The notes beneath the pieces are model-generated. The model was not told the origin of the DNA. It saw only the letters and a list, made by a program, of their open reading frames with translations, and ran no database searches. Below, in pieces: positions 1 to 9,156 of a stretch of 64,000 bases of DNA. Source of the stretch: Vibrio maritimus (lineage in GTDB: Bacteria > Pseudomonadota > Gammaproteobacteria > Enterobacterales > Vibrionaceae); the NCBI GenBank assembly GCA_003263775.1, contig JYJJ01000004.1, forward strand, positions 1 through 64,000, given 5' to 3'. Each line of letters starts with the position of its first letter. Positions within the stretch are counted from its first letter, which is position 1. The position numbers and the translations under genes were made by a program.

Positions 1-71
1 GCTTGGCTTCCTCAGAAGCTTTTGACCTTCTGACCCGTTGGAGATTTATCTCTCCGTTCCCGTGTCAGCGA
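1..71 (-). other. Start of the rrn transcript leader (truncated by the window)
   Basis: This is the sequence downstream of the rrn-type promoter. It contains short inverted repeats such as GGAGA/TCTCC (about 40-56) and AAGCTTCTGAGG, and no coding potential. It is inferred to be the 5' leader of the pre-rRNA transcript because it follows the start site directly. No mature 16S sequence is reached before the edge. Confidence 0.6.
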
Positions 72-77
72 GGTGGC

Positions 78-125
78 ATTATAGAGATCGCCATTCACTT
101 GGCAAGCGCTAAATTACACTAAATT
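78..125 (-). promoter_or_regulatory. rRNA operon P1-type promoter reading off the left edge
   Basis: On the minus strand a -35 box TTGCCA (100-105) is followed after 16 bp by a perfect TATAAT (78-83), then a GC-rich discriminator and the run CACCTCGCTGACACGG, which closely resembles the start region of Escherichia coli rrn P1 promoters. The AT-rich stretch at about 106-125 looks like an UP element. In E. coli an rRNA operon lies directly downstream of clpB in the same orientation, which matches the position here. The rRNA genes themselves would lie outside the window. A strong tRNA promoter is the alternative. Confidence 0.8.
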
Positions 126-178
126 CACTTTTTCTTTCCGTTCGAACACAAATGAATCAGAACGTCCAAAAAAGACAC

Positions 179-206
179 AAAAAAGGGGAGTAACCTCCCC
201 TTTTGT
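179..206 (-). terminator. Rho-independent terminator of clpB
   Basis: Read on the minus strand, the stem GGGGAG/CTCCCC with a four-base loop is followed by a run of seven T. It lies about 20 bp after the clpB stop codon. Confidence 0.8.
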
Positions 207-227
207 TTACCAAACGCTAGTAAACCA

Positions 228-2800
228 CTATTGGCCAACCGTAATTTTATCGTTACTAACGATAAGTTTGACCGGTTTAGTTGGATCCACCTTACCCGCT
301 AGTATCTCTTTCGCGAGTGGATTCTCTATACTTTGCTGAATCGCTCGTTTTAGAGGTCTTGCTCCGTATACCGGGTCGTAACCCACTTTAGCAATGTAAT
401 CGAGAGCCGTATCTGCCACGACCAACGCATACCCACTGTCTTCCATTCGTTTGCCTAAACGCTCAAGCTGAATGTTCGCAATCGACTTAATGTGTTGCTG
501 ACCTAGTGGGTGGAATACGACACTTTCATCCACACGGTTTAAGAACTCAGGTCTAAAGTGAGATGTCACTACATCCATCACTTCTCGCTTAATACCCTCA
601 TAATCGAGAACTTGGAAATTCTCTTGAATTCTAGATGAGCCCAAGTTGGACGTCATAATCACAACAGTGTTTCTGAAATCCACCGTGCGACCTTGCCCAT
701 CGGTAAGGCGGCCATCATCTAATACTTGTAGAAGAATATTGAAGACATCTGGATGCGCTTTTTCTACTTCATCAAGTAAGATCACCGAATATGGCTTACG
801 TCTAACCGCTTCCGTTAAATAGCCACCTTCTTCATAGCCAACATAACCAGGAGGAGCACCAACTAAGCGCGCCACCGAGTGTTTCTCCATGAACTCAGAC
901 ATGTCTATACGCACCATGGCATCTTCACTGTCAAACATGAAGTTGGCGAGCGTTTTACACAGCTCGGTTTTACCCACACCTGTCGGACCTAAGAATAAGA
1001 ACGAACCAATAGGCTTATTAGGATCGGCAAGACCTGCACGACTACGACGAATCGCATCGGAAACCACTTCCACCGCTTCCGCCTGACCAATGACGCGCTT
1101 ATGCAGAACCTCTTCCATACGAAGCAGTTTGTCTTTTTCTGCTTCTAGCATCTTAGAGACTGGAATACCGGTTTGTTTCGACAACACTTCTGCAATTTCA
1201 GCGTCTGTCACTTTGTTGCGAAGCAGACTCATCTCTTGCATCTCAGCTTGCGTCGCTAGGTCTAGCTGTTTCTCTAGCTCTGGGATACGTCCGTATTGAA
1301 GCTCAGACATACGGTTTAGATCACCAGCACGCCTTGCTACATCCATATCTAATCTTGCTTGTTCCAACTCAGCTTTAATATGCTGAGTACCCGAAAGCGC
1401 CGCTTTTTCTGCATTCCATACTTCTTCAAGCTCAGCATAGTCACGCTCTTTAGTGTGCAGCTCTTCATTTAATGCAGAGAGACGCTTGCTACTTGCATCA
1501 TCCGACTCATTTTTCAGAGCTTGCTGCTCTATTTTAAGCTGGATGATTTTACGCTCGAGCTTATCTAATGACTCTGGCTTGGAATCAATTTGCAGACGAA
1601 TGCTAGACGCAGCTTCGTCAATAAGGTCAATCGCCTTATCAGGTAGCTGTCTATCCGTTACATAACGATGGGAAAGACTGGCTGCCGCAACAATCGCTGG
1701 ATCGGTGATTTCTACATGATGATGCAATTCGTAGCGTTCTTTCAGTCCACGAAGAATCGCCACCGTATCTTCAACACTTGGCTCATCCACCAGCACTTTT
1801 TGGAATCTTCTTTCTAGCGCGGCATCTTTCTCTATATATTGACGATATTCGTCTAGAGTCGTCGCGCCAACACAATGCAGTTCACCTCGAGCAAGTGCTG
1901 GTTTGAGCATATTGCCGGCATCCATTGAGCCTTCGCCTTTACCGGCTCCAACCATGGTGTGCAGTTCATCGATAAATAGAATGATGTTGCCTTCTTCTTT
2001 GGCAAGCTCATTAAGTACCGATTTCAAACGCTCTTCAAATTCACCACGATATTTGGCGCCAGCGACCAAAGAGCCCATATCAAGAGATAGAACTCGGCGA
2101 CCACGTAAACCTTCCGGTACTTCATTATTGATAATACGCTGAGCTAAGCTTCAACAATGGCGGTTTTACCCACACCAGGCTCACCAATAATGACCGGGTT
2201 ATTTTTGGTACGGCGCTGCAAGACTTGAATCGTTCGGCGGATCTCATCGTCACGACCAATCACAGGGTCAAGTTTGCCCTGCTCGGCTCGTTCGGTCAGA
2301 TCAATCGTGAACTTTTCTAGCGCTTGGCGTTTTTCTTCTGCGTTTGGATCATCAACCTTTTGACCACCACGGATCTGCTCAATGGCTTGGTTGATCTTCG
2401 CTTCTGTAAGGCCTTGCTCTTTAAGCAATTGACCTAACGCGCCCTTGTCTTCGATAGCCGCAAGCAAGAATATCTCAGAGGAGATATACGCATCTTGACG
2501 TTTTTGAGCCACCTTATCGCATAAGTTGAATAGTTGCCCCATTGAACTAGATAGCTGAACGTCACCACCGACGCCCGTCACTTTCGGTAACTTATCCAAA
2601 AGCTCGGCCAGTTTTGAACGCAAATGAACAACATCGACGTTTAACATTGTCAGCAGAGGACGAATAGAACTTCCCTCCTGATTGAGCAAAGCAACCATGA
2701 GATGGACAGGTTCAATATATTGATGGTCTCGTCCTAGAGCTAGAGACTGAGCATCAGAAATAGCGACTTGGAATTTGCTAGTAAATCGATCTAAGCGCAC
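228..2800 (-). CDS. clpB: ATP-dependent disaggregase ClpB (frameshifted in this sequence)
   Basis: ClpB is a cytoplasmic hexameric AAA+ chaperone that works with DnaK to rescue aggregated protein. The start is GTG at 2800 behind an AGGGGG ribosome site and gives [11 protein letters not shown], the usual ClpB start. The N-terminal domain covers about residues 1-145. The first Walker A GEPGVGKT lies at about 206-213, the coiled-coil middle domain at about 410-525, and the second Walker A GPTGVGKT near 605. The reading frame breaks near 2150, just after the first Walker A, where GAAGGC of the conserved VEGLAQR segment appears as GAAGC. Adding one G restores 857 residues, the same length as E. 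coli ClpB. The remaining 616 residues are fully conserved, so a sequencing error is more likely than a dead gene. A sigma-32-type promoter precedes it. Confidence 0.95.
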
Positions 2801-2840
2801 AGCAACCCCCTTTAATTACATACGGCTTGATATGCAAATA

Positions 2841-2869
2841 AGATGGTTACTCACATTGAGGATTTCAAG
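2841..2869 (-). promoter_or_regulatory. Sigma-32 heat-shock promoter of clpB
   Basis: On the minus strand a perfect CTTGAAA (2863-2869) is followed after 14 bp by AACCATCT (2841-2848), close to the sigma-32 -10 consensus CCCCATNT. It ends about 40 bp before the clpB GTG start and directly follows the pgeF stop, as expected for a heat-shock start inside the rluD-pgeF-clpB series. Confidence 0.72.
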
Positions 2870-2884
2870 AGAGGGGACGGAAAA

Positions 2885-3612
2885 TCAGGCGTTGATCCAA
2901 ATAAAGCTCGCCATGCGGCCAGTTTGCCCATCGCGTCGATAAGAATAAAAACGAGTAGGATCCTCGAAAGTACAAAGCCCGCTCTGAGTAACAGAGTTTA
3001 CTCCAAGCGACTTGAGCTTCATCTCGCAATCGATGCTAAGTCCGCGAGCCACTTACCCGATGTCGGATGTGGTTTGAATGCGATAGCGTATTCAGGGTGA
3101 CTTGCACAAAATGCCTCACGAACATCTTCACCGACCTCAAAGCTATCAAAGCCAATGGCAGGACCAATCCAAGCTTGCAGTTCAGACTCGAAAAGAGACA
3201 CTGCATTTTCAACAATACCATCTGCAAGGCCGCGCCATCCCGCATGAACGGCGGAAACTGCAGAACCATCTTTAGCCGCTAGCAAAATGGGTAAACAGTC
3301 TGCGGTCATTGCGCTAAGCACAACACCTGGCTGAGTCGTAAAACTCGCATCGGCATCAATAACGACATCCGTGGGAATCGCAATACTAGCAACGACAGTA
3401 GAGTGGGTTTGATTAAGCCAAACTGGCGCGGATGGCATGTTCGCTAACACAGCTAGTTGAGCTCTATTCGCTTCAACATCTGCTGGGTTATCACCAACAT
3501 GCATTCCTAGATTCAGCCCAGAAAACGGCGCTTTCGATACGCCGCCCTCTCGAGTTGAAGTCACAGCACTCACATTCAGTGCTGGGTGCCAATTTGGCTT
3601 AAGAGTCGACAT
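2885..3612 (-). CDS. pgeF: PgeF/YfiH, LACC1-family purine nucleoside phosphorylase / peptidoglycan editing factor (frameshifted)
   Basis: This is a LACC1/YfiH-family enzyme. E. coli PgeF corrects mis-incorporated L-Ser in peptidoglycan precursors, and relatives have purine nucleoside phosphorylase activity. Visible family motifs are MTADCLPILL (Cys ligand region) and AVHAGWRGL (His ligand). The start ATG at 3612 overlaps the rluD stop by one base (TAATG), which suggests translational coupling. The frame breaks near 3020 after LADLASIAR. One missing base restores a tail with the typical family ending around YSYRRDGQTGRMASFIW and a stop at 2885-2887, giving 242 residues. The break is probably a sequence error. 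Confidence 0.88.
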
Positions 3613-4586
3613 TAATAGTCTTCTTCTTTATTCAGCTTGGTATCTTCACGAAGCGCTTCAGCCATTGCCACCATATCGTCAGGCACCGGTGCGTGGAACT
3701 CCATTTCTTCGCCTGTCACTGGGTGAGCAAACTTCAGCATTACCGCGTGTAGCGCTTGACGGTCGAAGCTACGGATCATATCTGTAAGCTCTTCACTCGC
3801 ACCGCGCGGAATACGTGCACGACCACCGTAAGCGGTATCACCGAGAAGTGGGTGCTGTAGGTAAGACATGTGTACACGGATCTGGTGAGTACGACCCGTT
3901 TCTAGGCGTAATCTGATACGAGTGTGCTCACGGAAATGCTCCGCAACACGGTAGTGAGTCACCGCTGGCTTACCTAATTCATTCACCGCCATCAACGTAC
4001 GTTTCGTAGAATGGCGACCAATTGGCTTGTCCACCATACCACCTGCGGTCATTTTGCCGATCGCAATCGCTTCGTACTCACGGGTAATGTTACGTTTTTG
4101 CAGAGCACGAACCAAACGCGTTTGCGATGGAACCGTCTTCGCCACCACCATCAAACCTGTGGTGTCTTTATCGAGACGATGAACGATACCTGCACGTGGC
4201 ACTTCCGCGATAGCTGGGTAGTGATGCAAAAGCGCATTCAGAACCGTGCCATCTGGCGTCCCTGCTCCAGGATGGACAACGAAATCTCTTGGCTTATTGA
4301 TAACAATGATGTCATCATCCTCGTAAACGATGTTTAGAGGAATATCTTGCGCTTCGAAGCGTTCTTCATCTTCTAGTTCAGCTTGAACGGTAATCAGTTC
4401 ACCGCCCATCACCTTAGTGCGAGGCTTGGTAACCACTTCACCGTTAACCGCGATTTTTCCGTCAAGTAGCCATTCTTTCAGGCGTGAGCGAGAAAAATCT
4501 GCGAAGAGTTCAGCTACAGCTTGGTCTAAACGTTGACCTAACTGGCTGTCTTTTACTGTATTTGTTAATTCAATCTGCTGAGCCAT
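3612..4586 (-). CDS. rluD: 23S rRNA pseudouridine(1911/1915/1917) synthase RluD
   Basis: RluD converts three uridines in helix 69 of 23S rRNA to pseudouridine during late assembly of the large subunit. An S4-like RNA-binding domain occupies about residues 15-75 and the RluA-family catalytic domain about 90-300. The catalytic Asp is D139 in VHRLDKDTTG, and the RTHQIRVHM motif is present. The start at ATG 4586 (MAQQIELT) matches E. coli RluD; an upstream in-frame GTG at 4622 would add 12 unrelated residues. At 324 residues it has the family's normal length. It is the first gene of rluD-pgeF and is divergent from bamD. Confidence 0.96.
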   Translation of the reverse strand: MAQQIELTNTVKDSQLGQRLDQAVAELFADFSRSRLKEWLLDGKIAVNGEVVTKPRTKVMGGELITVQAELEDEERFEAQDIPLNIVYEDDDIIVINKPRDFVVHPGAGTPDGTVLNALLHHYPAIAEVPRAGIVHRLDKDTTGLMVVAKTVPSQTRLVRALQKRNITREYEAIAIGKMTAGGMVDKPIGRHSTKRTLMAVNELGKPAVTHYRVAEHFREHTRIRLRLETGRTHQIRVHMSYLQHPLLGDTAYGGRARIPRGASEELTDMIRSFDRQALHAVMLKFAHPVTGEEMEFHAPVPDDMVAMAEALREDTKLNKEEDY

Positions 4587-4716
4587 ATCGAACTTTTTAA
4601 AAAACCTTGGGACTAATACCACGAGTGTGGATAATATAGCCCATCATTGTATCTGTTACTGGCAAGAAAAGTAATGGAAGCGGAAAAATATTTACGTCAA
4701 GGAAACTCGTTCTCGT

Positions 4717-5442
4717 ATGAAACTACTTAAACTAACAGGCTTGCTTTCTATAGCTTTGTTGTTTGGTTGTGCTGACAAAGAAGTCACCGTCCCAGATGTC
4801 CCGCCTTCTCAGTTGTATTCAGAGGCTCAAGAGTCACTGCAAGGTGGTAACTGGACATCGGCCATTGAGCGCCTTGAAGCGCTAGACTCTCGTTACCCAT
4901 TTGGTGCTTACACTGAGCAGGTACAGCTTGATCTCATCTATGCCTACTATAAGAACGATGACCTGCCATTAGCGCTTGCGACCATCGAACGTTTTTCTCG
5001 TCTAAACCCAACGCATGAGCGTTCGGATTGGGTTCTGTATATGCGCGGTTTAAGCCACATGGCTCAAGATCGTAACTTTATGCACGATATCTTCCGTGTT
5101 GATCGCTCCGATCGAGATCCAGAACCAGTAAAAGCCGCATTCGCAGATTTCGACCGCTTGCTTAAGCGCTATCCGAACAGTGCCTACGCAGAAGATGCTG
5201 CTAAACGTATGGTGGCACTAAAAAATCGCCTGGCGAATTACGATTTAGCCACTGCAGACTTTTACCTGCGACGTGAAGCTTGGATTGCAGCTATTAACCG
5301 GACGCAAGAGCTTCAAAAGACCTACCCAGATACCGAAGCTGCGCGTAAGTCGCTAAGCATTCAAAAACAAGCCTATGAAAAGCTAGGCATGAAAGAGCAA
5401 GTCGAGCGTACTGAAAAGCTCATGGAGCTCAACCCGCTATAA
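4717..5442 (+). CDS. bamD: Outer membrane assembly lipoprotein BamD
   Basis: BamD is an essential part of the BAM complex that inserts beta-barrel proteins into the outer membrane. The first 17 residues are a lipoprotein signal peptide ending in a lipobox-like LFG before Cys18, which would be lipidated. The rest is a TPR-like repeat protein, with YSEAQESLQ at the start of the first repeat and a conserved RYPFGAYTEQ segment. Its length of 241 residues is usual. It is transcribed away from rluD, as in E. coli, and is followed by a strong terminator. Confidence 0.95.
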   Translation: MKLLKLTGLLSIALLFGCADKEVTVPDVPPSQLYSEAQESLQGGNWTSAIERLEALDSRYPFGAYTEQVQLDLIYAYYKNDDLPLALATIERFSRLNPTHERSDWVLYMRGLSHMAQDRNFMHDIFRVDRSDRDPEPVKAAFADFDRLLKRYPNSAYAEDAAKRMVALKNRLANYDLATADFYLRREAWIAAINRTQELQKTYPDTEAARKSLSIQKQAYEKLGMKEQVERTEKLMELNPL

Positions 5443-5454
5443 TGGGTTCTACCT

Positions 5455-5487
5455 TTAAAAAAGCGCTGTGTTATCAGCGCTTTTTTG
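5455..5487 (+). terminator. Terminator of bamD
   Basis: The stem AAAAAGCGCTG/CAGCGCTTTTTT with a short loop has A-tracts and T-tracts on both sides. It lies 15 bp after the bamD stop. Confidence 0.88.
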
Positions 5488-5558
5488 TGCCTAAATTGGC
5501 GGGAATCCTTTTTCATTTATATAGTTATCATTAGGAATGCGGTGAAAAAGGAATTGAA

Positions 5559-7046
5559 GTGAAAGCGCTACTACTGGTTATTGTTTTCGTTGTCTTCTCG
5601 CTACCACTGCGAGCACTTGAGCTTAGCCCATTGAGCAACGCCCCTTATACCGGGGACTTAGACACGCTGTCTGAAAAGCGAGTACTGCGTGTATTAGTCT
5701 CTGCCGATCTCGGTTTTTATTACATTGAGAAAGGGCAGCCAAGGGGAATTGGTGCCGAACAGCTCTATCACTTCGAGAATTATTTGAAGAAAAGATTCCC
5801 TAAACTCAAAGTACAAGTCATCCCCGTACCGCGCGACGATCTTATCCCAGCGCTGGTCAATGGTTACGGCGACCTCATTGTTGCAAACCTTACCGTAACC
5901 CCGGCTCGTGAAGCCGTCATCGAGTTCAGTCGCCCCATCCTTGAGAATATCGATGAGCTCATCATCACTAGCGACGACTACCCTACTCTTTTGAGTCCCG
6001 AAGACTTAAGTGGTAAAGAAGTCTGGGTGCGCGCCAGCTCAAGCTACTTTGAGAGCCTACAAGAGCTCAATAAAGCACTGACTGAAGAGGGACGCACTCC
6101 TGTATTGGTTCAATACATTGAAGAGACATTACAAGATTACGAACTGGTCGAGATGGTCAAACAAGGACTAATCAGCGCTACGGTTCTTGATAGCCACAAA
6201 GCCTACTTCTGGAACAAAACCTTTGATGATTTGAACATTCATAGCGGTACTCCACTGCGTAGCGGCGGAAAAATAGCTTGGGCGATGCGCAAAGACAGCC
6301 CAAAGCTTGCGGAGCAAGTCAATGCTTACATCAAAACAGCTAAAGAAGGAACGCTACTTGGCAATGTTATCTATAACAAGTATCTAGAGAATACTTCATG
6401 GTTTGCCAAAGCGCTTGATCCCAAAAAGATTGATCAACTAGAGAAGCTAGTTTCACTGTTTAAAAAGTACGCCGACCAATACGACTTCGATTTTCTCATG
6501 ATTGCGGCACAAGCATTTCAAGAGTCACGCCTCAATCAAAATAAGATATCCCCAAAAGGTGCGGTTGGCATTATGCAGGTGTTACCAAGTACTGCTCGAG
6601 ATAAGAACGTCAACATAAAAAACATCAACAACATAGATAACAACGTCCATGCAGGGGTGAAGTATTTACGCTTTATCCGCGATCGCTATTTTAGTGATGA
6701 TGCCATTAATGAAGATGACAAAGTCTACCTATCGCTGGCTGCTTACAACGCCGGTCCAGGCAATATATCACGCATGAGGCGCTTAGCCGAAAAGCACGGG
6801 TACGATCCCAATAAATGGTTTGGTAACGTCGAACTCATGGCGCGCCGCAATATTAGTTCAGAGCCCGTTACCTATGTGGCCAACATCAATCGATACTTTG
6901 TTATCTACAAACAATTGGAGTCATTGCAGGAGATCCGTGAAGAGCAACAAGCCAAAAATCAAGACATCGAATTCTATAGAATACTGGGGGAAGCAAGGAG
7001 GAAACCACCAAGTGACAGAGATCACACTTTATTAGTGAGCGTTTAA
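5559..7046 (+). CDS. MltF-like membrane-associated lytic transglycosylase
   Basis: This is a two-domain periplasmic protein. Residues 1-19 form a signal peptide with probable cleavage after LRA. Residues about 40-280 resemble an amino-acid-binding (SBP_bac_3) domain. Residues about 300-470 form an SLT lytic transglycosylase domain with likely catalytic Glu322 in AFQESRLNQ, followed by GAVGIMQVLPSTA and LAAYNAGPGN. This is the MltF layout, but there is no lipobox, so it may be soluble in the periplasm rather than anchored like E. coli MltF. The start is GTG at 5559. Other MltF-type genes are common in Vibrio, so I do not assign mltF itself. It probably cleaves peptidoglycan, with the binding domain sensing muropeptides or amino acids. 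Confidence 0.85.
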   Translation: MKALLLVIVFVVFSLPLRALELSPLSNAPYTGDLDTLSEKRVLRVLVSADLGFYYIEKGQPRGIGAEQLYHFENYLKKRFPKLKVQVIPVPRDDLIPALVNGYGDLIVANLTVTPAREAVIEFSRPILENIDELIITSDDYPTLLSPEDLSGKEVWVRASSSYFESLQELNKALTEEGRTPVLVQYIEETLQDYELVEMVKQGLISATVLDSHKAYFWNKTFDDLNIHSGTPLRSGGKIAWAMRKDSPKLAEQVNAYIKTAKEGTLLGNVIYNKYLENTSWFAKALDPKKIDQLEKLVSLFKKYADQYDFDFLMIAAQAFQESRLNQNKISPKGAVGIMQVLPSTARDKNVNIKNINNIDNNVHAGVKYLRFIRDRYFSDDAINEDDKVYLSLAAYNAGPGNISRMRRLAEKHGYDPNKWFGNVELMARRNISSEPVTYVANINRYFVIYKQLESLQEIREEQQAKNQDIEFYRILGEARRKPPSDRDHTLLVSV

Positions 7047-7221
7047 TAGACAGTGACTTTTCTTAGGTCGTACTAAGTCGCCAAAAATGGGGAATTTTCA
7101 GAACGCTACTCTATCCAAATTAATGACTTTTGGAGGAAAGAAAAGGCTTTTTTACTGTTAACGATACAAAGTTTTGCGATAGATCACATTTAGATTTGGA
7201 CATCAAAAACCATTACACAAG

Positions 7222-7263
7222 AGTGATCTAGATCACATTCTTTTCGGTCTGGATGAGTAATCT
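7222..7263 (+). promoter_or_regulatory. CRP site and class II promoter of raiA
   Basis: AGTGATCTAGATCACA at 7222-7237 is nearly the ideal CRP palindrome (TGTGA-N6-TCACA; only the first T is changed). A plausible -10 TAATCT lies at 7258-7263, so a start near 7270 would put the CRP centre at about -40.5, the class II position. No good -35 is present, consistent with activator dependence. A second half-site TCACA lies at about 7186-7190. Confidence 0.78.
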
Positions 7264-7302
7264 GGAGTTAACCCATGAGGGATGCAACAGAGGAAAAAAC
7301 AT

Positions 7303-7635
7303 ATGAGAGTAAACATCACTGGTAAAAACATTGAGATCACCTCTGCAATCCGTGAGCATATCGAGAGCAAATTTAAGAAGTTAGAAAAATGGCAAGTCGA
7401 CATCATCAGCTGCCAAACTGCTTTCAACGAAGAGCCAAACAAACAGATGAAATTCGAAGCGGCCATTACGGTACCCAAAGGCAAACTTGTCGCTTCCGCT
7501 ACTCATGAAGATTTATACGCTGCCGTTAACGAGGTTGAACAGAAGCTAGAACGTCAGCTAAACAAACTAAGACACAAACCAGAAGCTCGTCGCACAGAGA
7601 AGCCAGAGCTAGCTGAAGTAGAAGAAGTCGAATAA
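7303..7635 (+). CDS. raiA: Ribosome-associated inhibitor RaiA (YfiA)
   Basis: RaiA binds the decoding centre of the 30S subunit in stationary phase or cold and holds 70S ribosomes inactive as monomers. The start ATG at 7303 (MRVNITGKN) follows AGAGGA. Conserved features include LEKWQ, the HEDLYAAVNEVEQKLERQLNK helix and the acidic C-terminal tail EVEEVE that distinguishes RaiA (110 residues here) from the shorter HPF. It lies directly before pheL-pheA, as in E. coli. The strong CRP site upstream predicts induction when cAMP is high. Confidence 0.95.
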   Translation: MRVNITGKNIEITSAIREHIESKFKKLEKWQVDIISCQTAFNEEPNKQMKFEAAITVPKGKLVASATHEDLYAAVNEVEQKLERQLNKLRHKPEARRTEKPELAEVEEVE

Positions 7636-7679
7636 TTCGGTCGTCTTAGCGAATAGCAATTCAATTTAGTCATCTTTAC

Positions 7680-7706
7680 ATAGCGCCTACGGGCGCTATT
7701 TTTTTG
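7680..7706 (+). terminator. Terminator of raiA
   Basis: The stem TAGCGCC/GGCGCTA with a TACG loop is followed by seven or more T. It separates raiA from the pheA promoter. Confidence 0.88.
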
Positions 7707-7707
7707 C

Positions 7708-7736
7708 TTGACGCCCCATGCTCCCTTGCTTATTGT
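7708..7736 (+). promoter_or_regulatory. Promoter of the pheL-pheA operon
   Basis: TTGACG (7708-7713) and TATTGT (7731-7736) are separated by 17 bp. The promoter sits immediately after the raiA terminator and before the leader peptide. Confidence 0.7.
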
Positions 7737-7772
7737 GGGGCTTAGCCAATGCAAAATGATAAACAACGATTT

Positions 7773-7820
7773 ATGCGCCCAATTATTCTGTTCTTTTTTG
7801 ACTTCTTTTTTCTCCACTAG
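7773..7820 (+). CDS. pheL: phe operon leader peptide PheL
   Basis: A 15-residue open frame, MRPIILFFFDFFFLH, carries six Phe codons in two runs of three and ends in TAG just before the attenuator. Ribosome stalling on the Phe codons when Phe-tRNA is scarce would favour the antiterminator. No strong ribosome site is visible for this ATG. An in-frame ATG at 7749 would give 23 residues and has GGGG about ten bases upstream, so the start is uncertain. The frame is too short for normal gene callers. Confidence 0.85.
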   Translation: MRPIILFFFDFFFLH

Positions 7821-7824
7821 GCTT

Positions 7825-7893
7825 GGAGGCTTCTTCGTTTTCGAAAGAAAAGTCAAAAACGAACGGAAAGCCTCCCAAACGGGAGGCTTTTTT
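7825..7893 (+). terminator. Transcription attenuator of pheA
   Basis: The terminator is a perfect 10-bp stem AAAGCCTCCC (7867-7876) / GGGAGGCTTT (7881-7890) followed by T. GGAGGCTT at 7825-7832, right after the pheL stop, can pair with AAGCCTCC (7868-7875) as antiterminator. TTCTTCG and CGAAAGAA between them (about 7831-7849) can form a pause hairpin. Together with pheL this is a complete Phe attenuation unit. Confidence 0.85.
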
Positions 7894-7907
7894 ATAAGGA
7901 TTATTTG

Positions 7908-9098
7908 ATGACCGACACTAAGTATTCTCTTGACGATATTCGCCTGCGACTCAACGAGCTGGATGACAACCTGCTGCAACTGCTATCCGAGCGCCGTAAG
8001 CTCAGTATTGAAGTGGCCAAAAGTAAGGTACAGACGTCAAAACCGGTTCGTGATGCCGCTCGTGAACAGCAGCTACTCGTTAAGCTGATTAACAATGGTA
8101 ACGATAAATACGAGCTTGATGCGCCATACATCACCAAGATTTTTCACACTATCATTGAAGACTCAGTGTTGCTTCAACAGGTTTACCTGCAAAATCTCGC
8201 CAACCCAGACCAGAGCAGAAAGCCAGTCGCACGCGTCGCATTCTTAGGCGCCAAAGGCTCATACTCGCACTTGGCAAGCCGAGACTACTTCTCACGTAAG
8301 AACACCGAATTAGTAGAGCTTAACTGCGATCAGTTTAAAGAAGTCATCAAAACCGTTGAATCCGGTCATGCAGATTATGGTGTGCTTCCCATTGAGAACA
8401 CGAGCTCAGGTTCCATCAACGAAGTGTTCGATTTACTTCAGCACACGACACTGCATATCGTTGGCGAAATCACCCAACCAATTGAACATTGCCTTGTTGC
8501 TACCAAAGAGCTTCGTCTCGAAGACATCAAAACGCTCTACTCGCACCCACAGCCACATCAGCAATGCAGTGAGTTTTTGAGCCGTTTAAAAGGCGTGACT
8601 TTAGAGTCTTGTGCGAGCACAGCAGATGCGATGCAAAAGGTGCAACAGCTAAACCGTGATGACGTGGCGGCTATCGGCCATGCTGCAAGCGGCAAGCTTT
8701 ATGGGCTGCAGTCTATTCAAGGCAACATTGCCAACCAAACCGAAAACCATACGCGCTTTATTATCGTAGCGAGAAAGCCAGTCGAAGTGTCTGCACAAAT
8801 TCCGGCGAAAACCACCTTCATTATGGCGACGTCACAGGAAGCGGGCTCACTGGTGGAAACCCTATTGGTACTGCAGCGTTATGGCATCAACATGACCAAG
8901 CTGGAGTCACGTCCTATTATGGGTAACCCGTGGGAAGAGATGTTTTATGTCGATGTAGAAGGCCATAAAGATTCTGAAGCGATGAAGTGCGCGGTCGATG
9001 AACTAGTGAAGATCACTAAGCACTTAAAAGTACTTGGTTGCTACCCTATCGACAATGTCAAACCGGTCATTCCCGATCTGACCGATAAGAAAGACTAA
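7908..9098 (+). CDS. pheA: Bifunctional chorismate mutase / prephenate dehydratase PheA
   Basis: PheA makes prephenate from chorismate and then phenylpyruvate, the committed route to phenylalanine. The chorismate mutase domain spans about residues 1-90, starting MTDTKYSLDDIRLRL. Prephenate dehydratase spans about 105-285, with FLGAKGSYSHLA and the ENHTRFIIV motif. The C-terminal ACT domain spans about 298-375 with the Phe-binding motifs GSLV (a GALV variant) and ESRP. The start ATG at 7908 follows AAGGA by seven bases; the TTG just before it is not used. At 396 residues it has the usual length. Expression is controlled by pheL attenuation, and activity is probably feedback-inhibited by Phe. 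Confidence 0.96.
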   Translation: MTDTKYSLDDIRLRLNELDDNLLQLLSERRKLSIEVAKSKVQTSKPVRDAAREQQLLVKLINNGNDKYELDAPYITKIFHTIIEDSVLLQQVYLQNLANPDQSRKPVARVAFLGAKGSYSHLASRDYFSRKNTELVELNCDQFKEVIKTVESGHADYGVLPIENTSSGSINEVFDLLQHTTLHIVGEITQPIEHCLVATKELRLEDIKTLYSHPQPHQQCSEFLSRLKGVTLESCASTADAMQKVQQLNRDDVAAIGHAASGKLYGLQSIQGNIANQTENHTRFIIVARKPVEVSAQIPAKTTFIMATSQEAGSLVETLLVLQRYGINMTKLESRPIMGNPWEEMFYVDVEGHKDSEAMKCAVDELVKITKHLKVLGCYPIDNVKPVIPDLTDKKD

Positions 9099-9103
9099 AA
9101 CAA

Positions 9104-9137
9104 AAAATCCCTAGGCACGACCTAGGGATTTTTTTAT
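9104..9137. terminator. Bidirectional terminator between pheA and the OmpA-like lipoprotein gene
   Basis: AAAAAATCCCTAGG / CCTAGGGATTTTTTT has a short CACGA loop and T-runs in both directions. It serves pheA on the plus strand and the convergent gene on the minus strand. Confidence 0.88.
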
Positions 9138-9156
9138 GTCATTTAGAGAGCGCTGC

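Noticed and set aside
7554..7979. 141-codon minus-strand open frame across the pheL region
   Set aside because: It runs through the raiA terminator, pheA promoter and attenuator in antisense and has no coding features.
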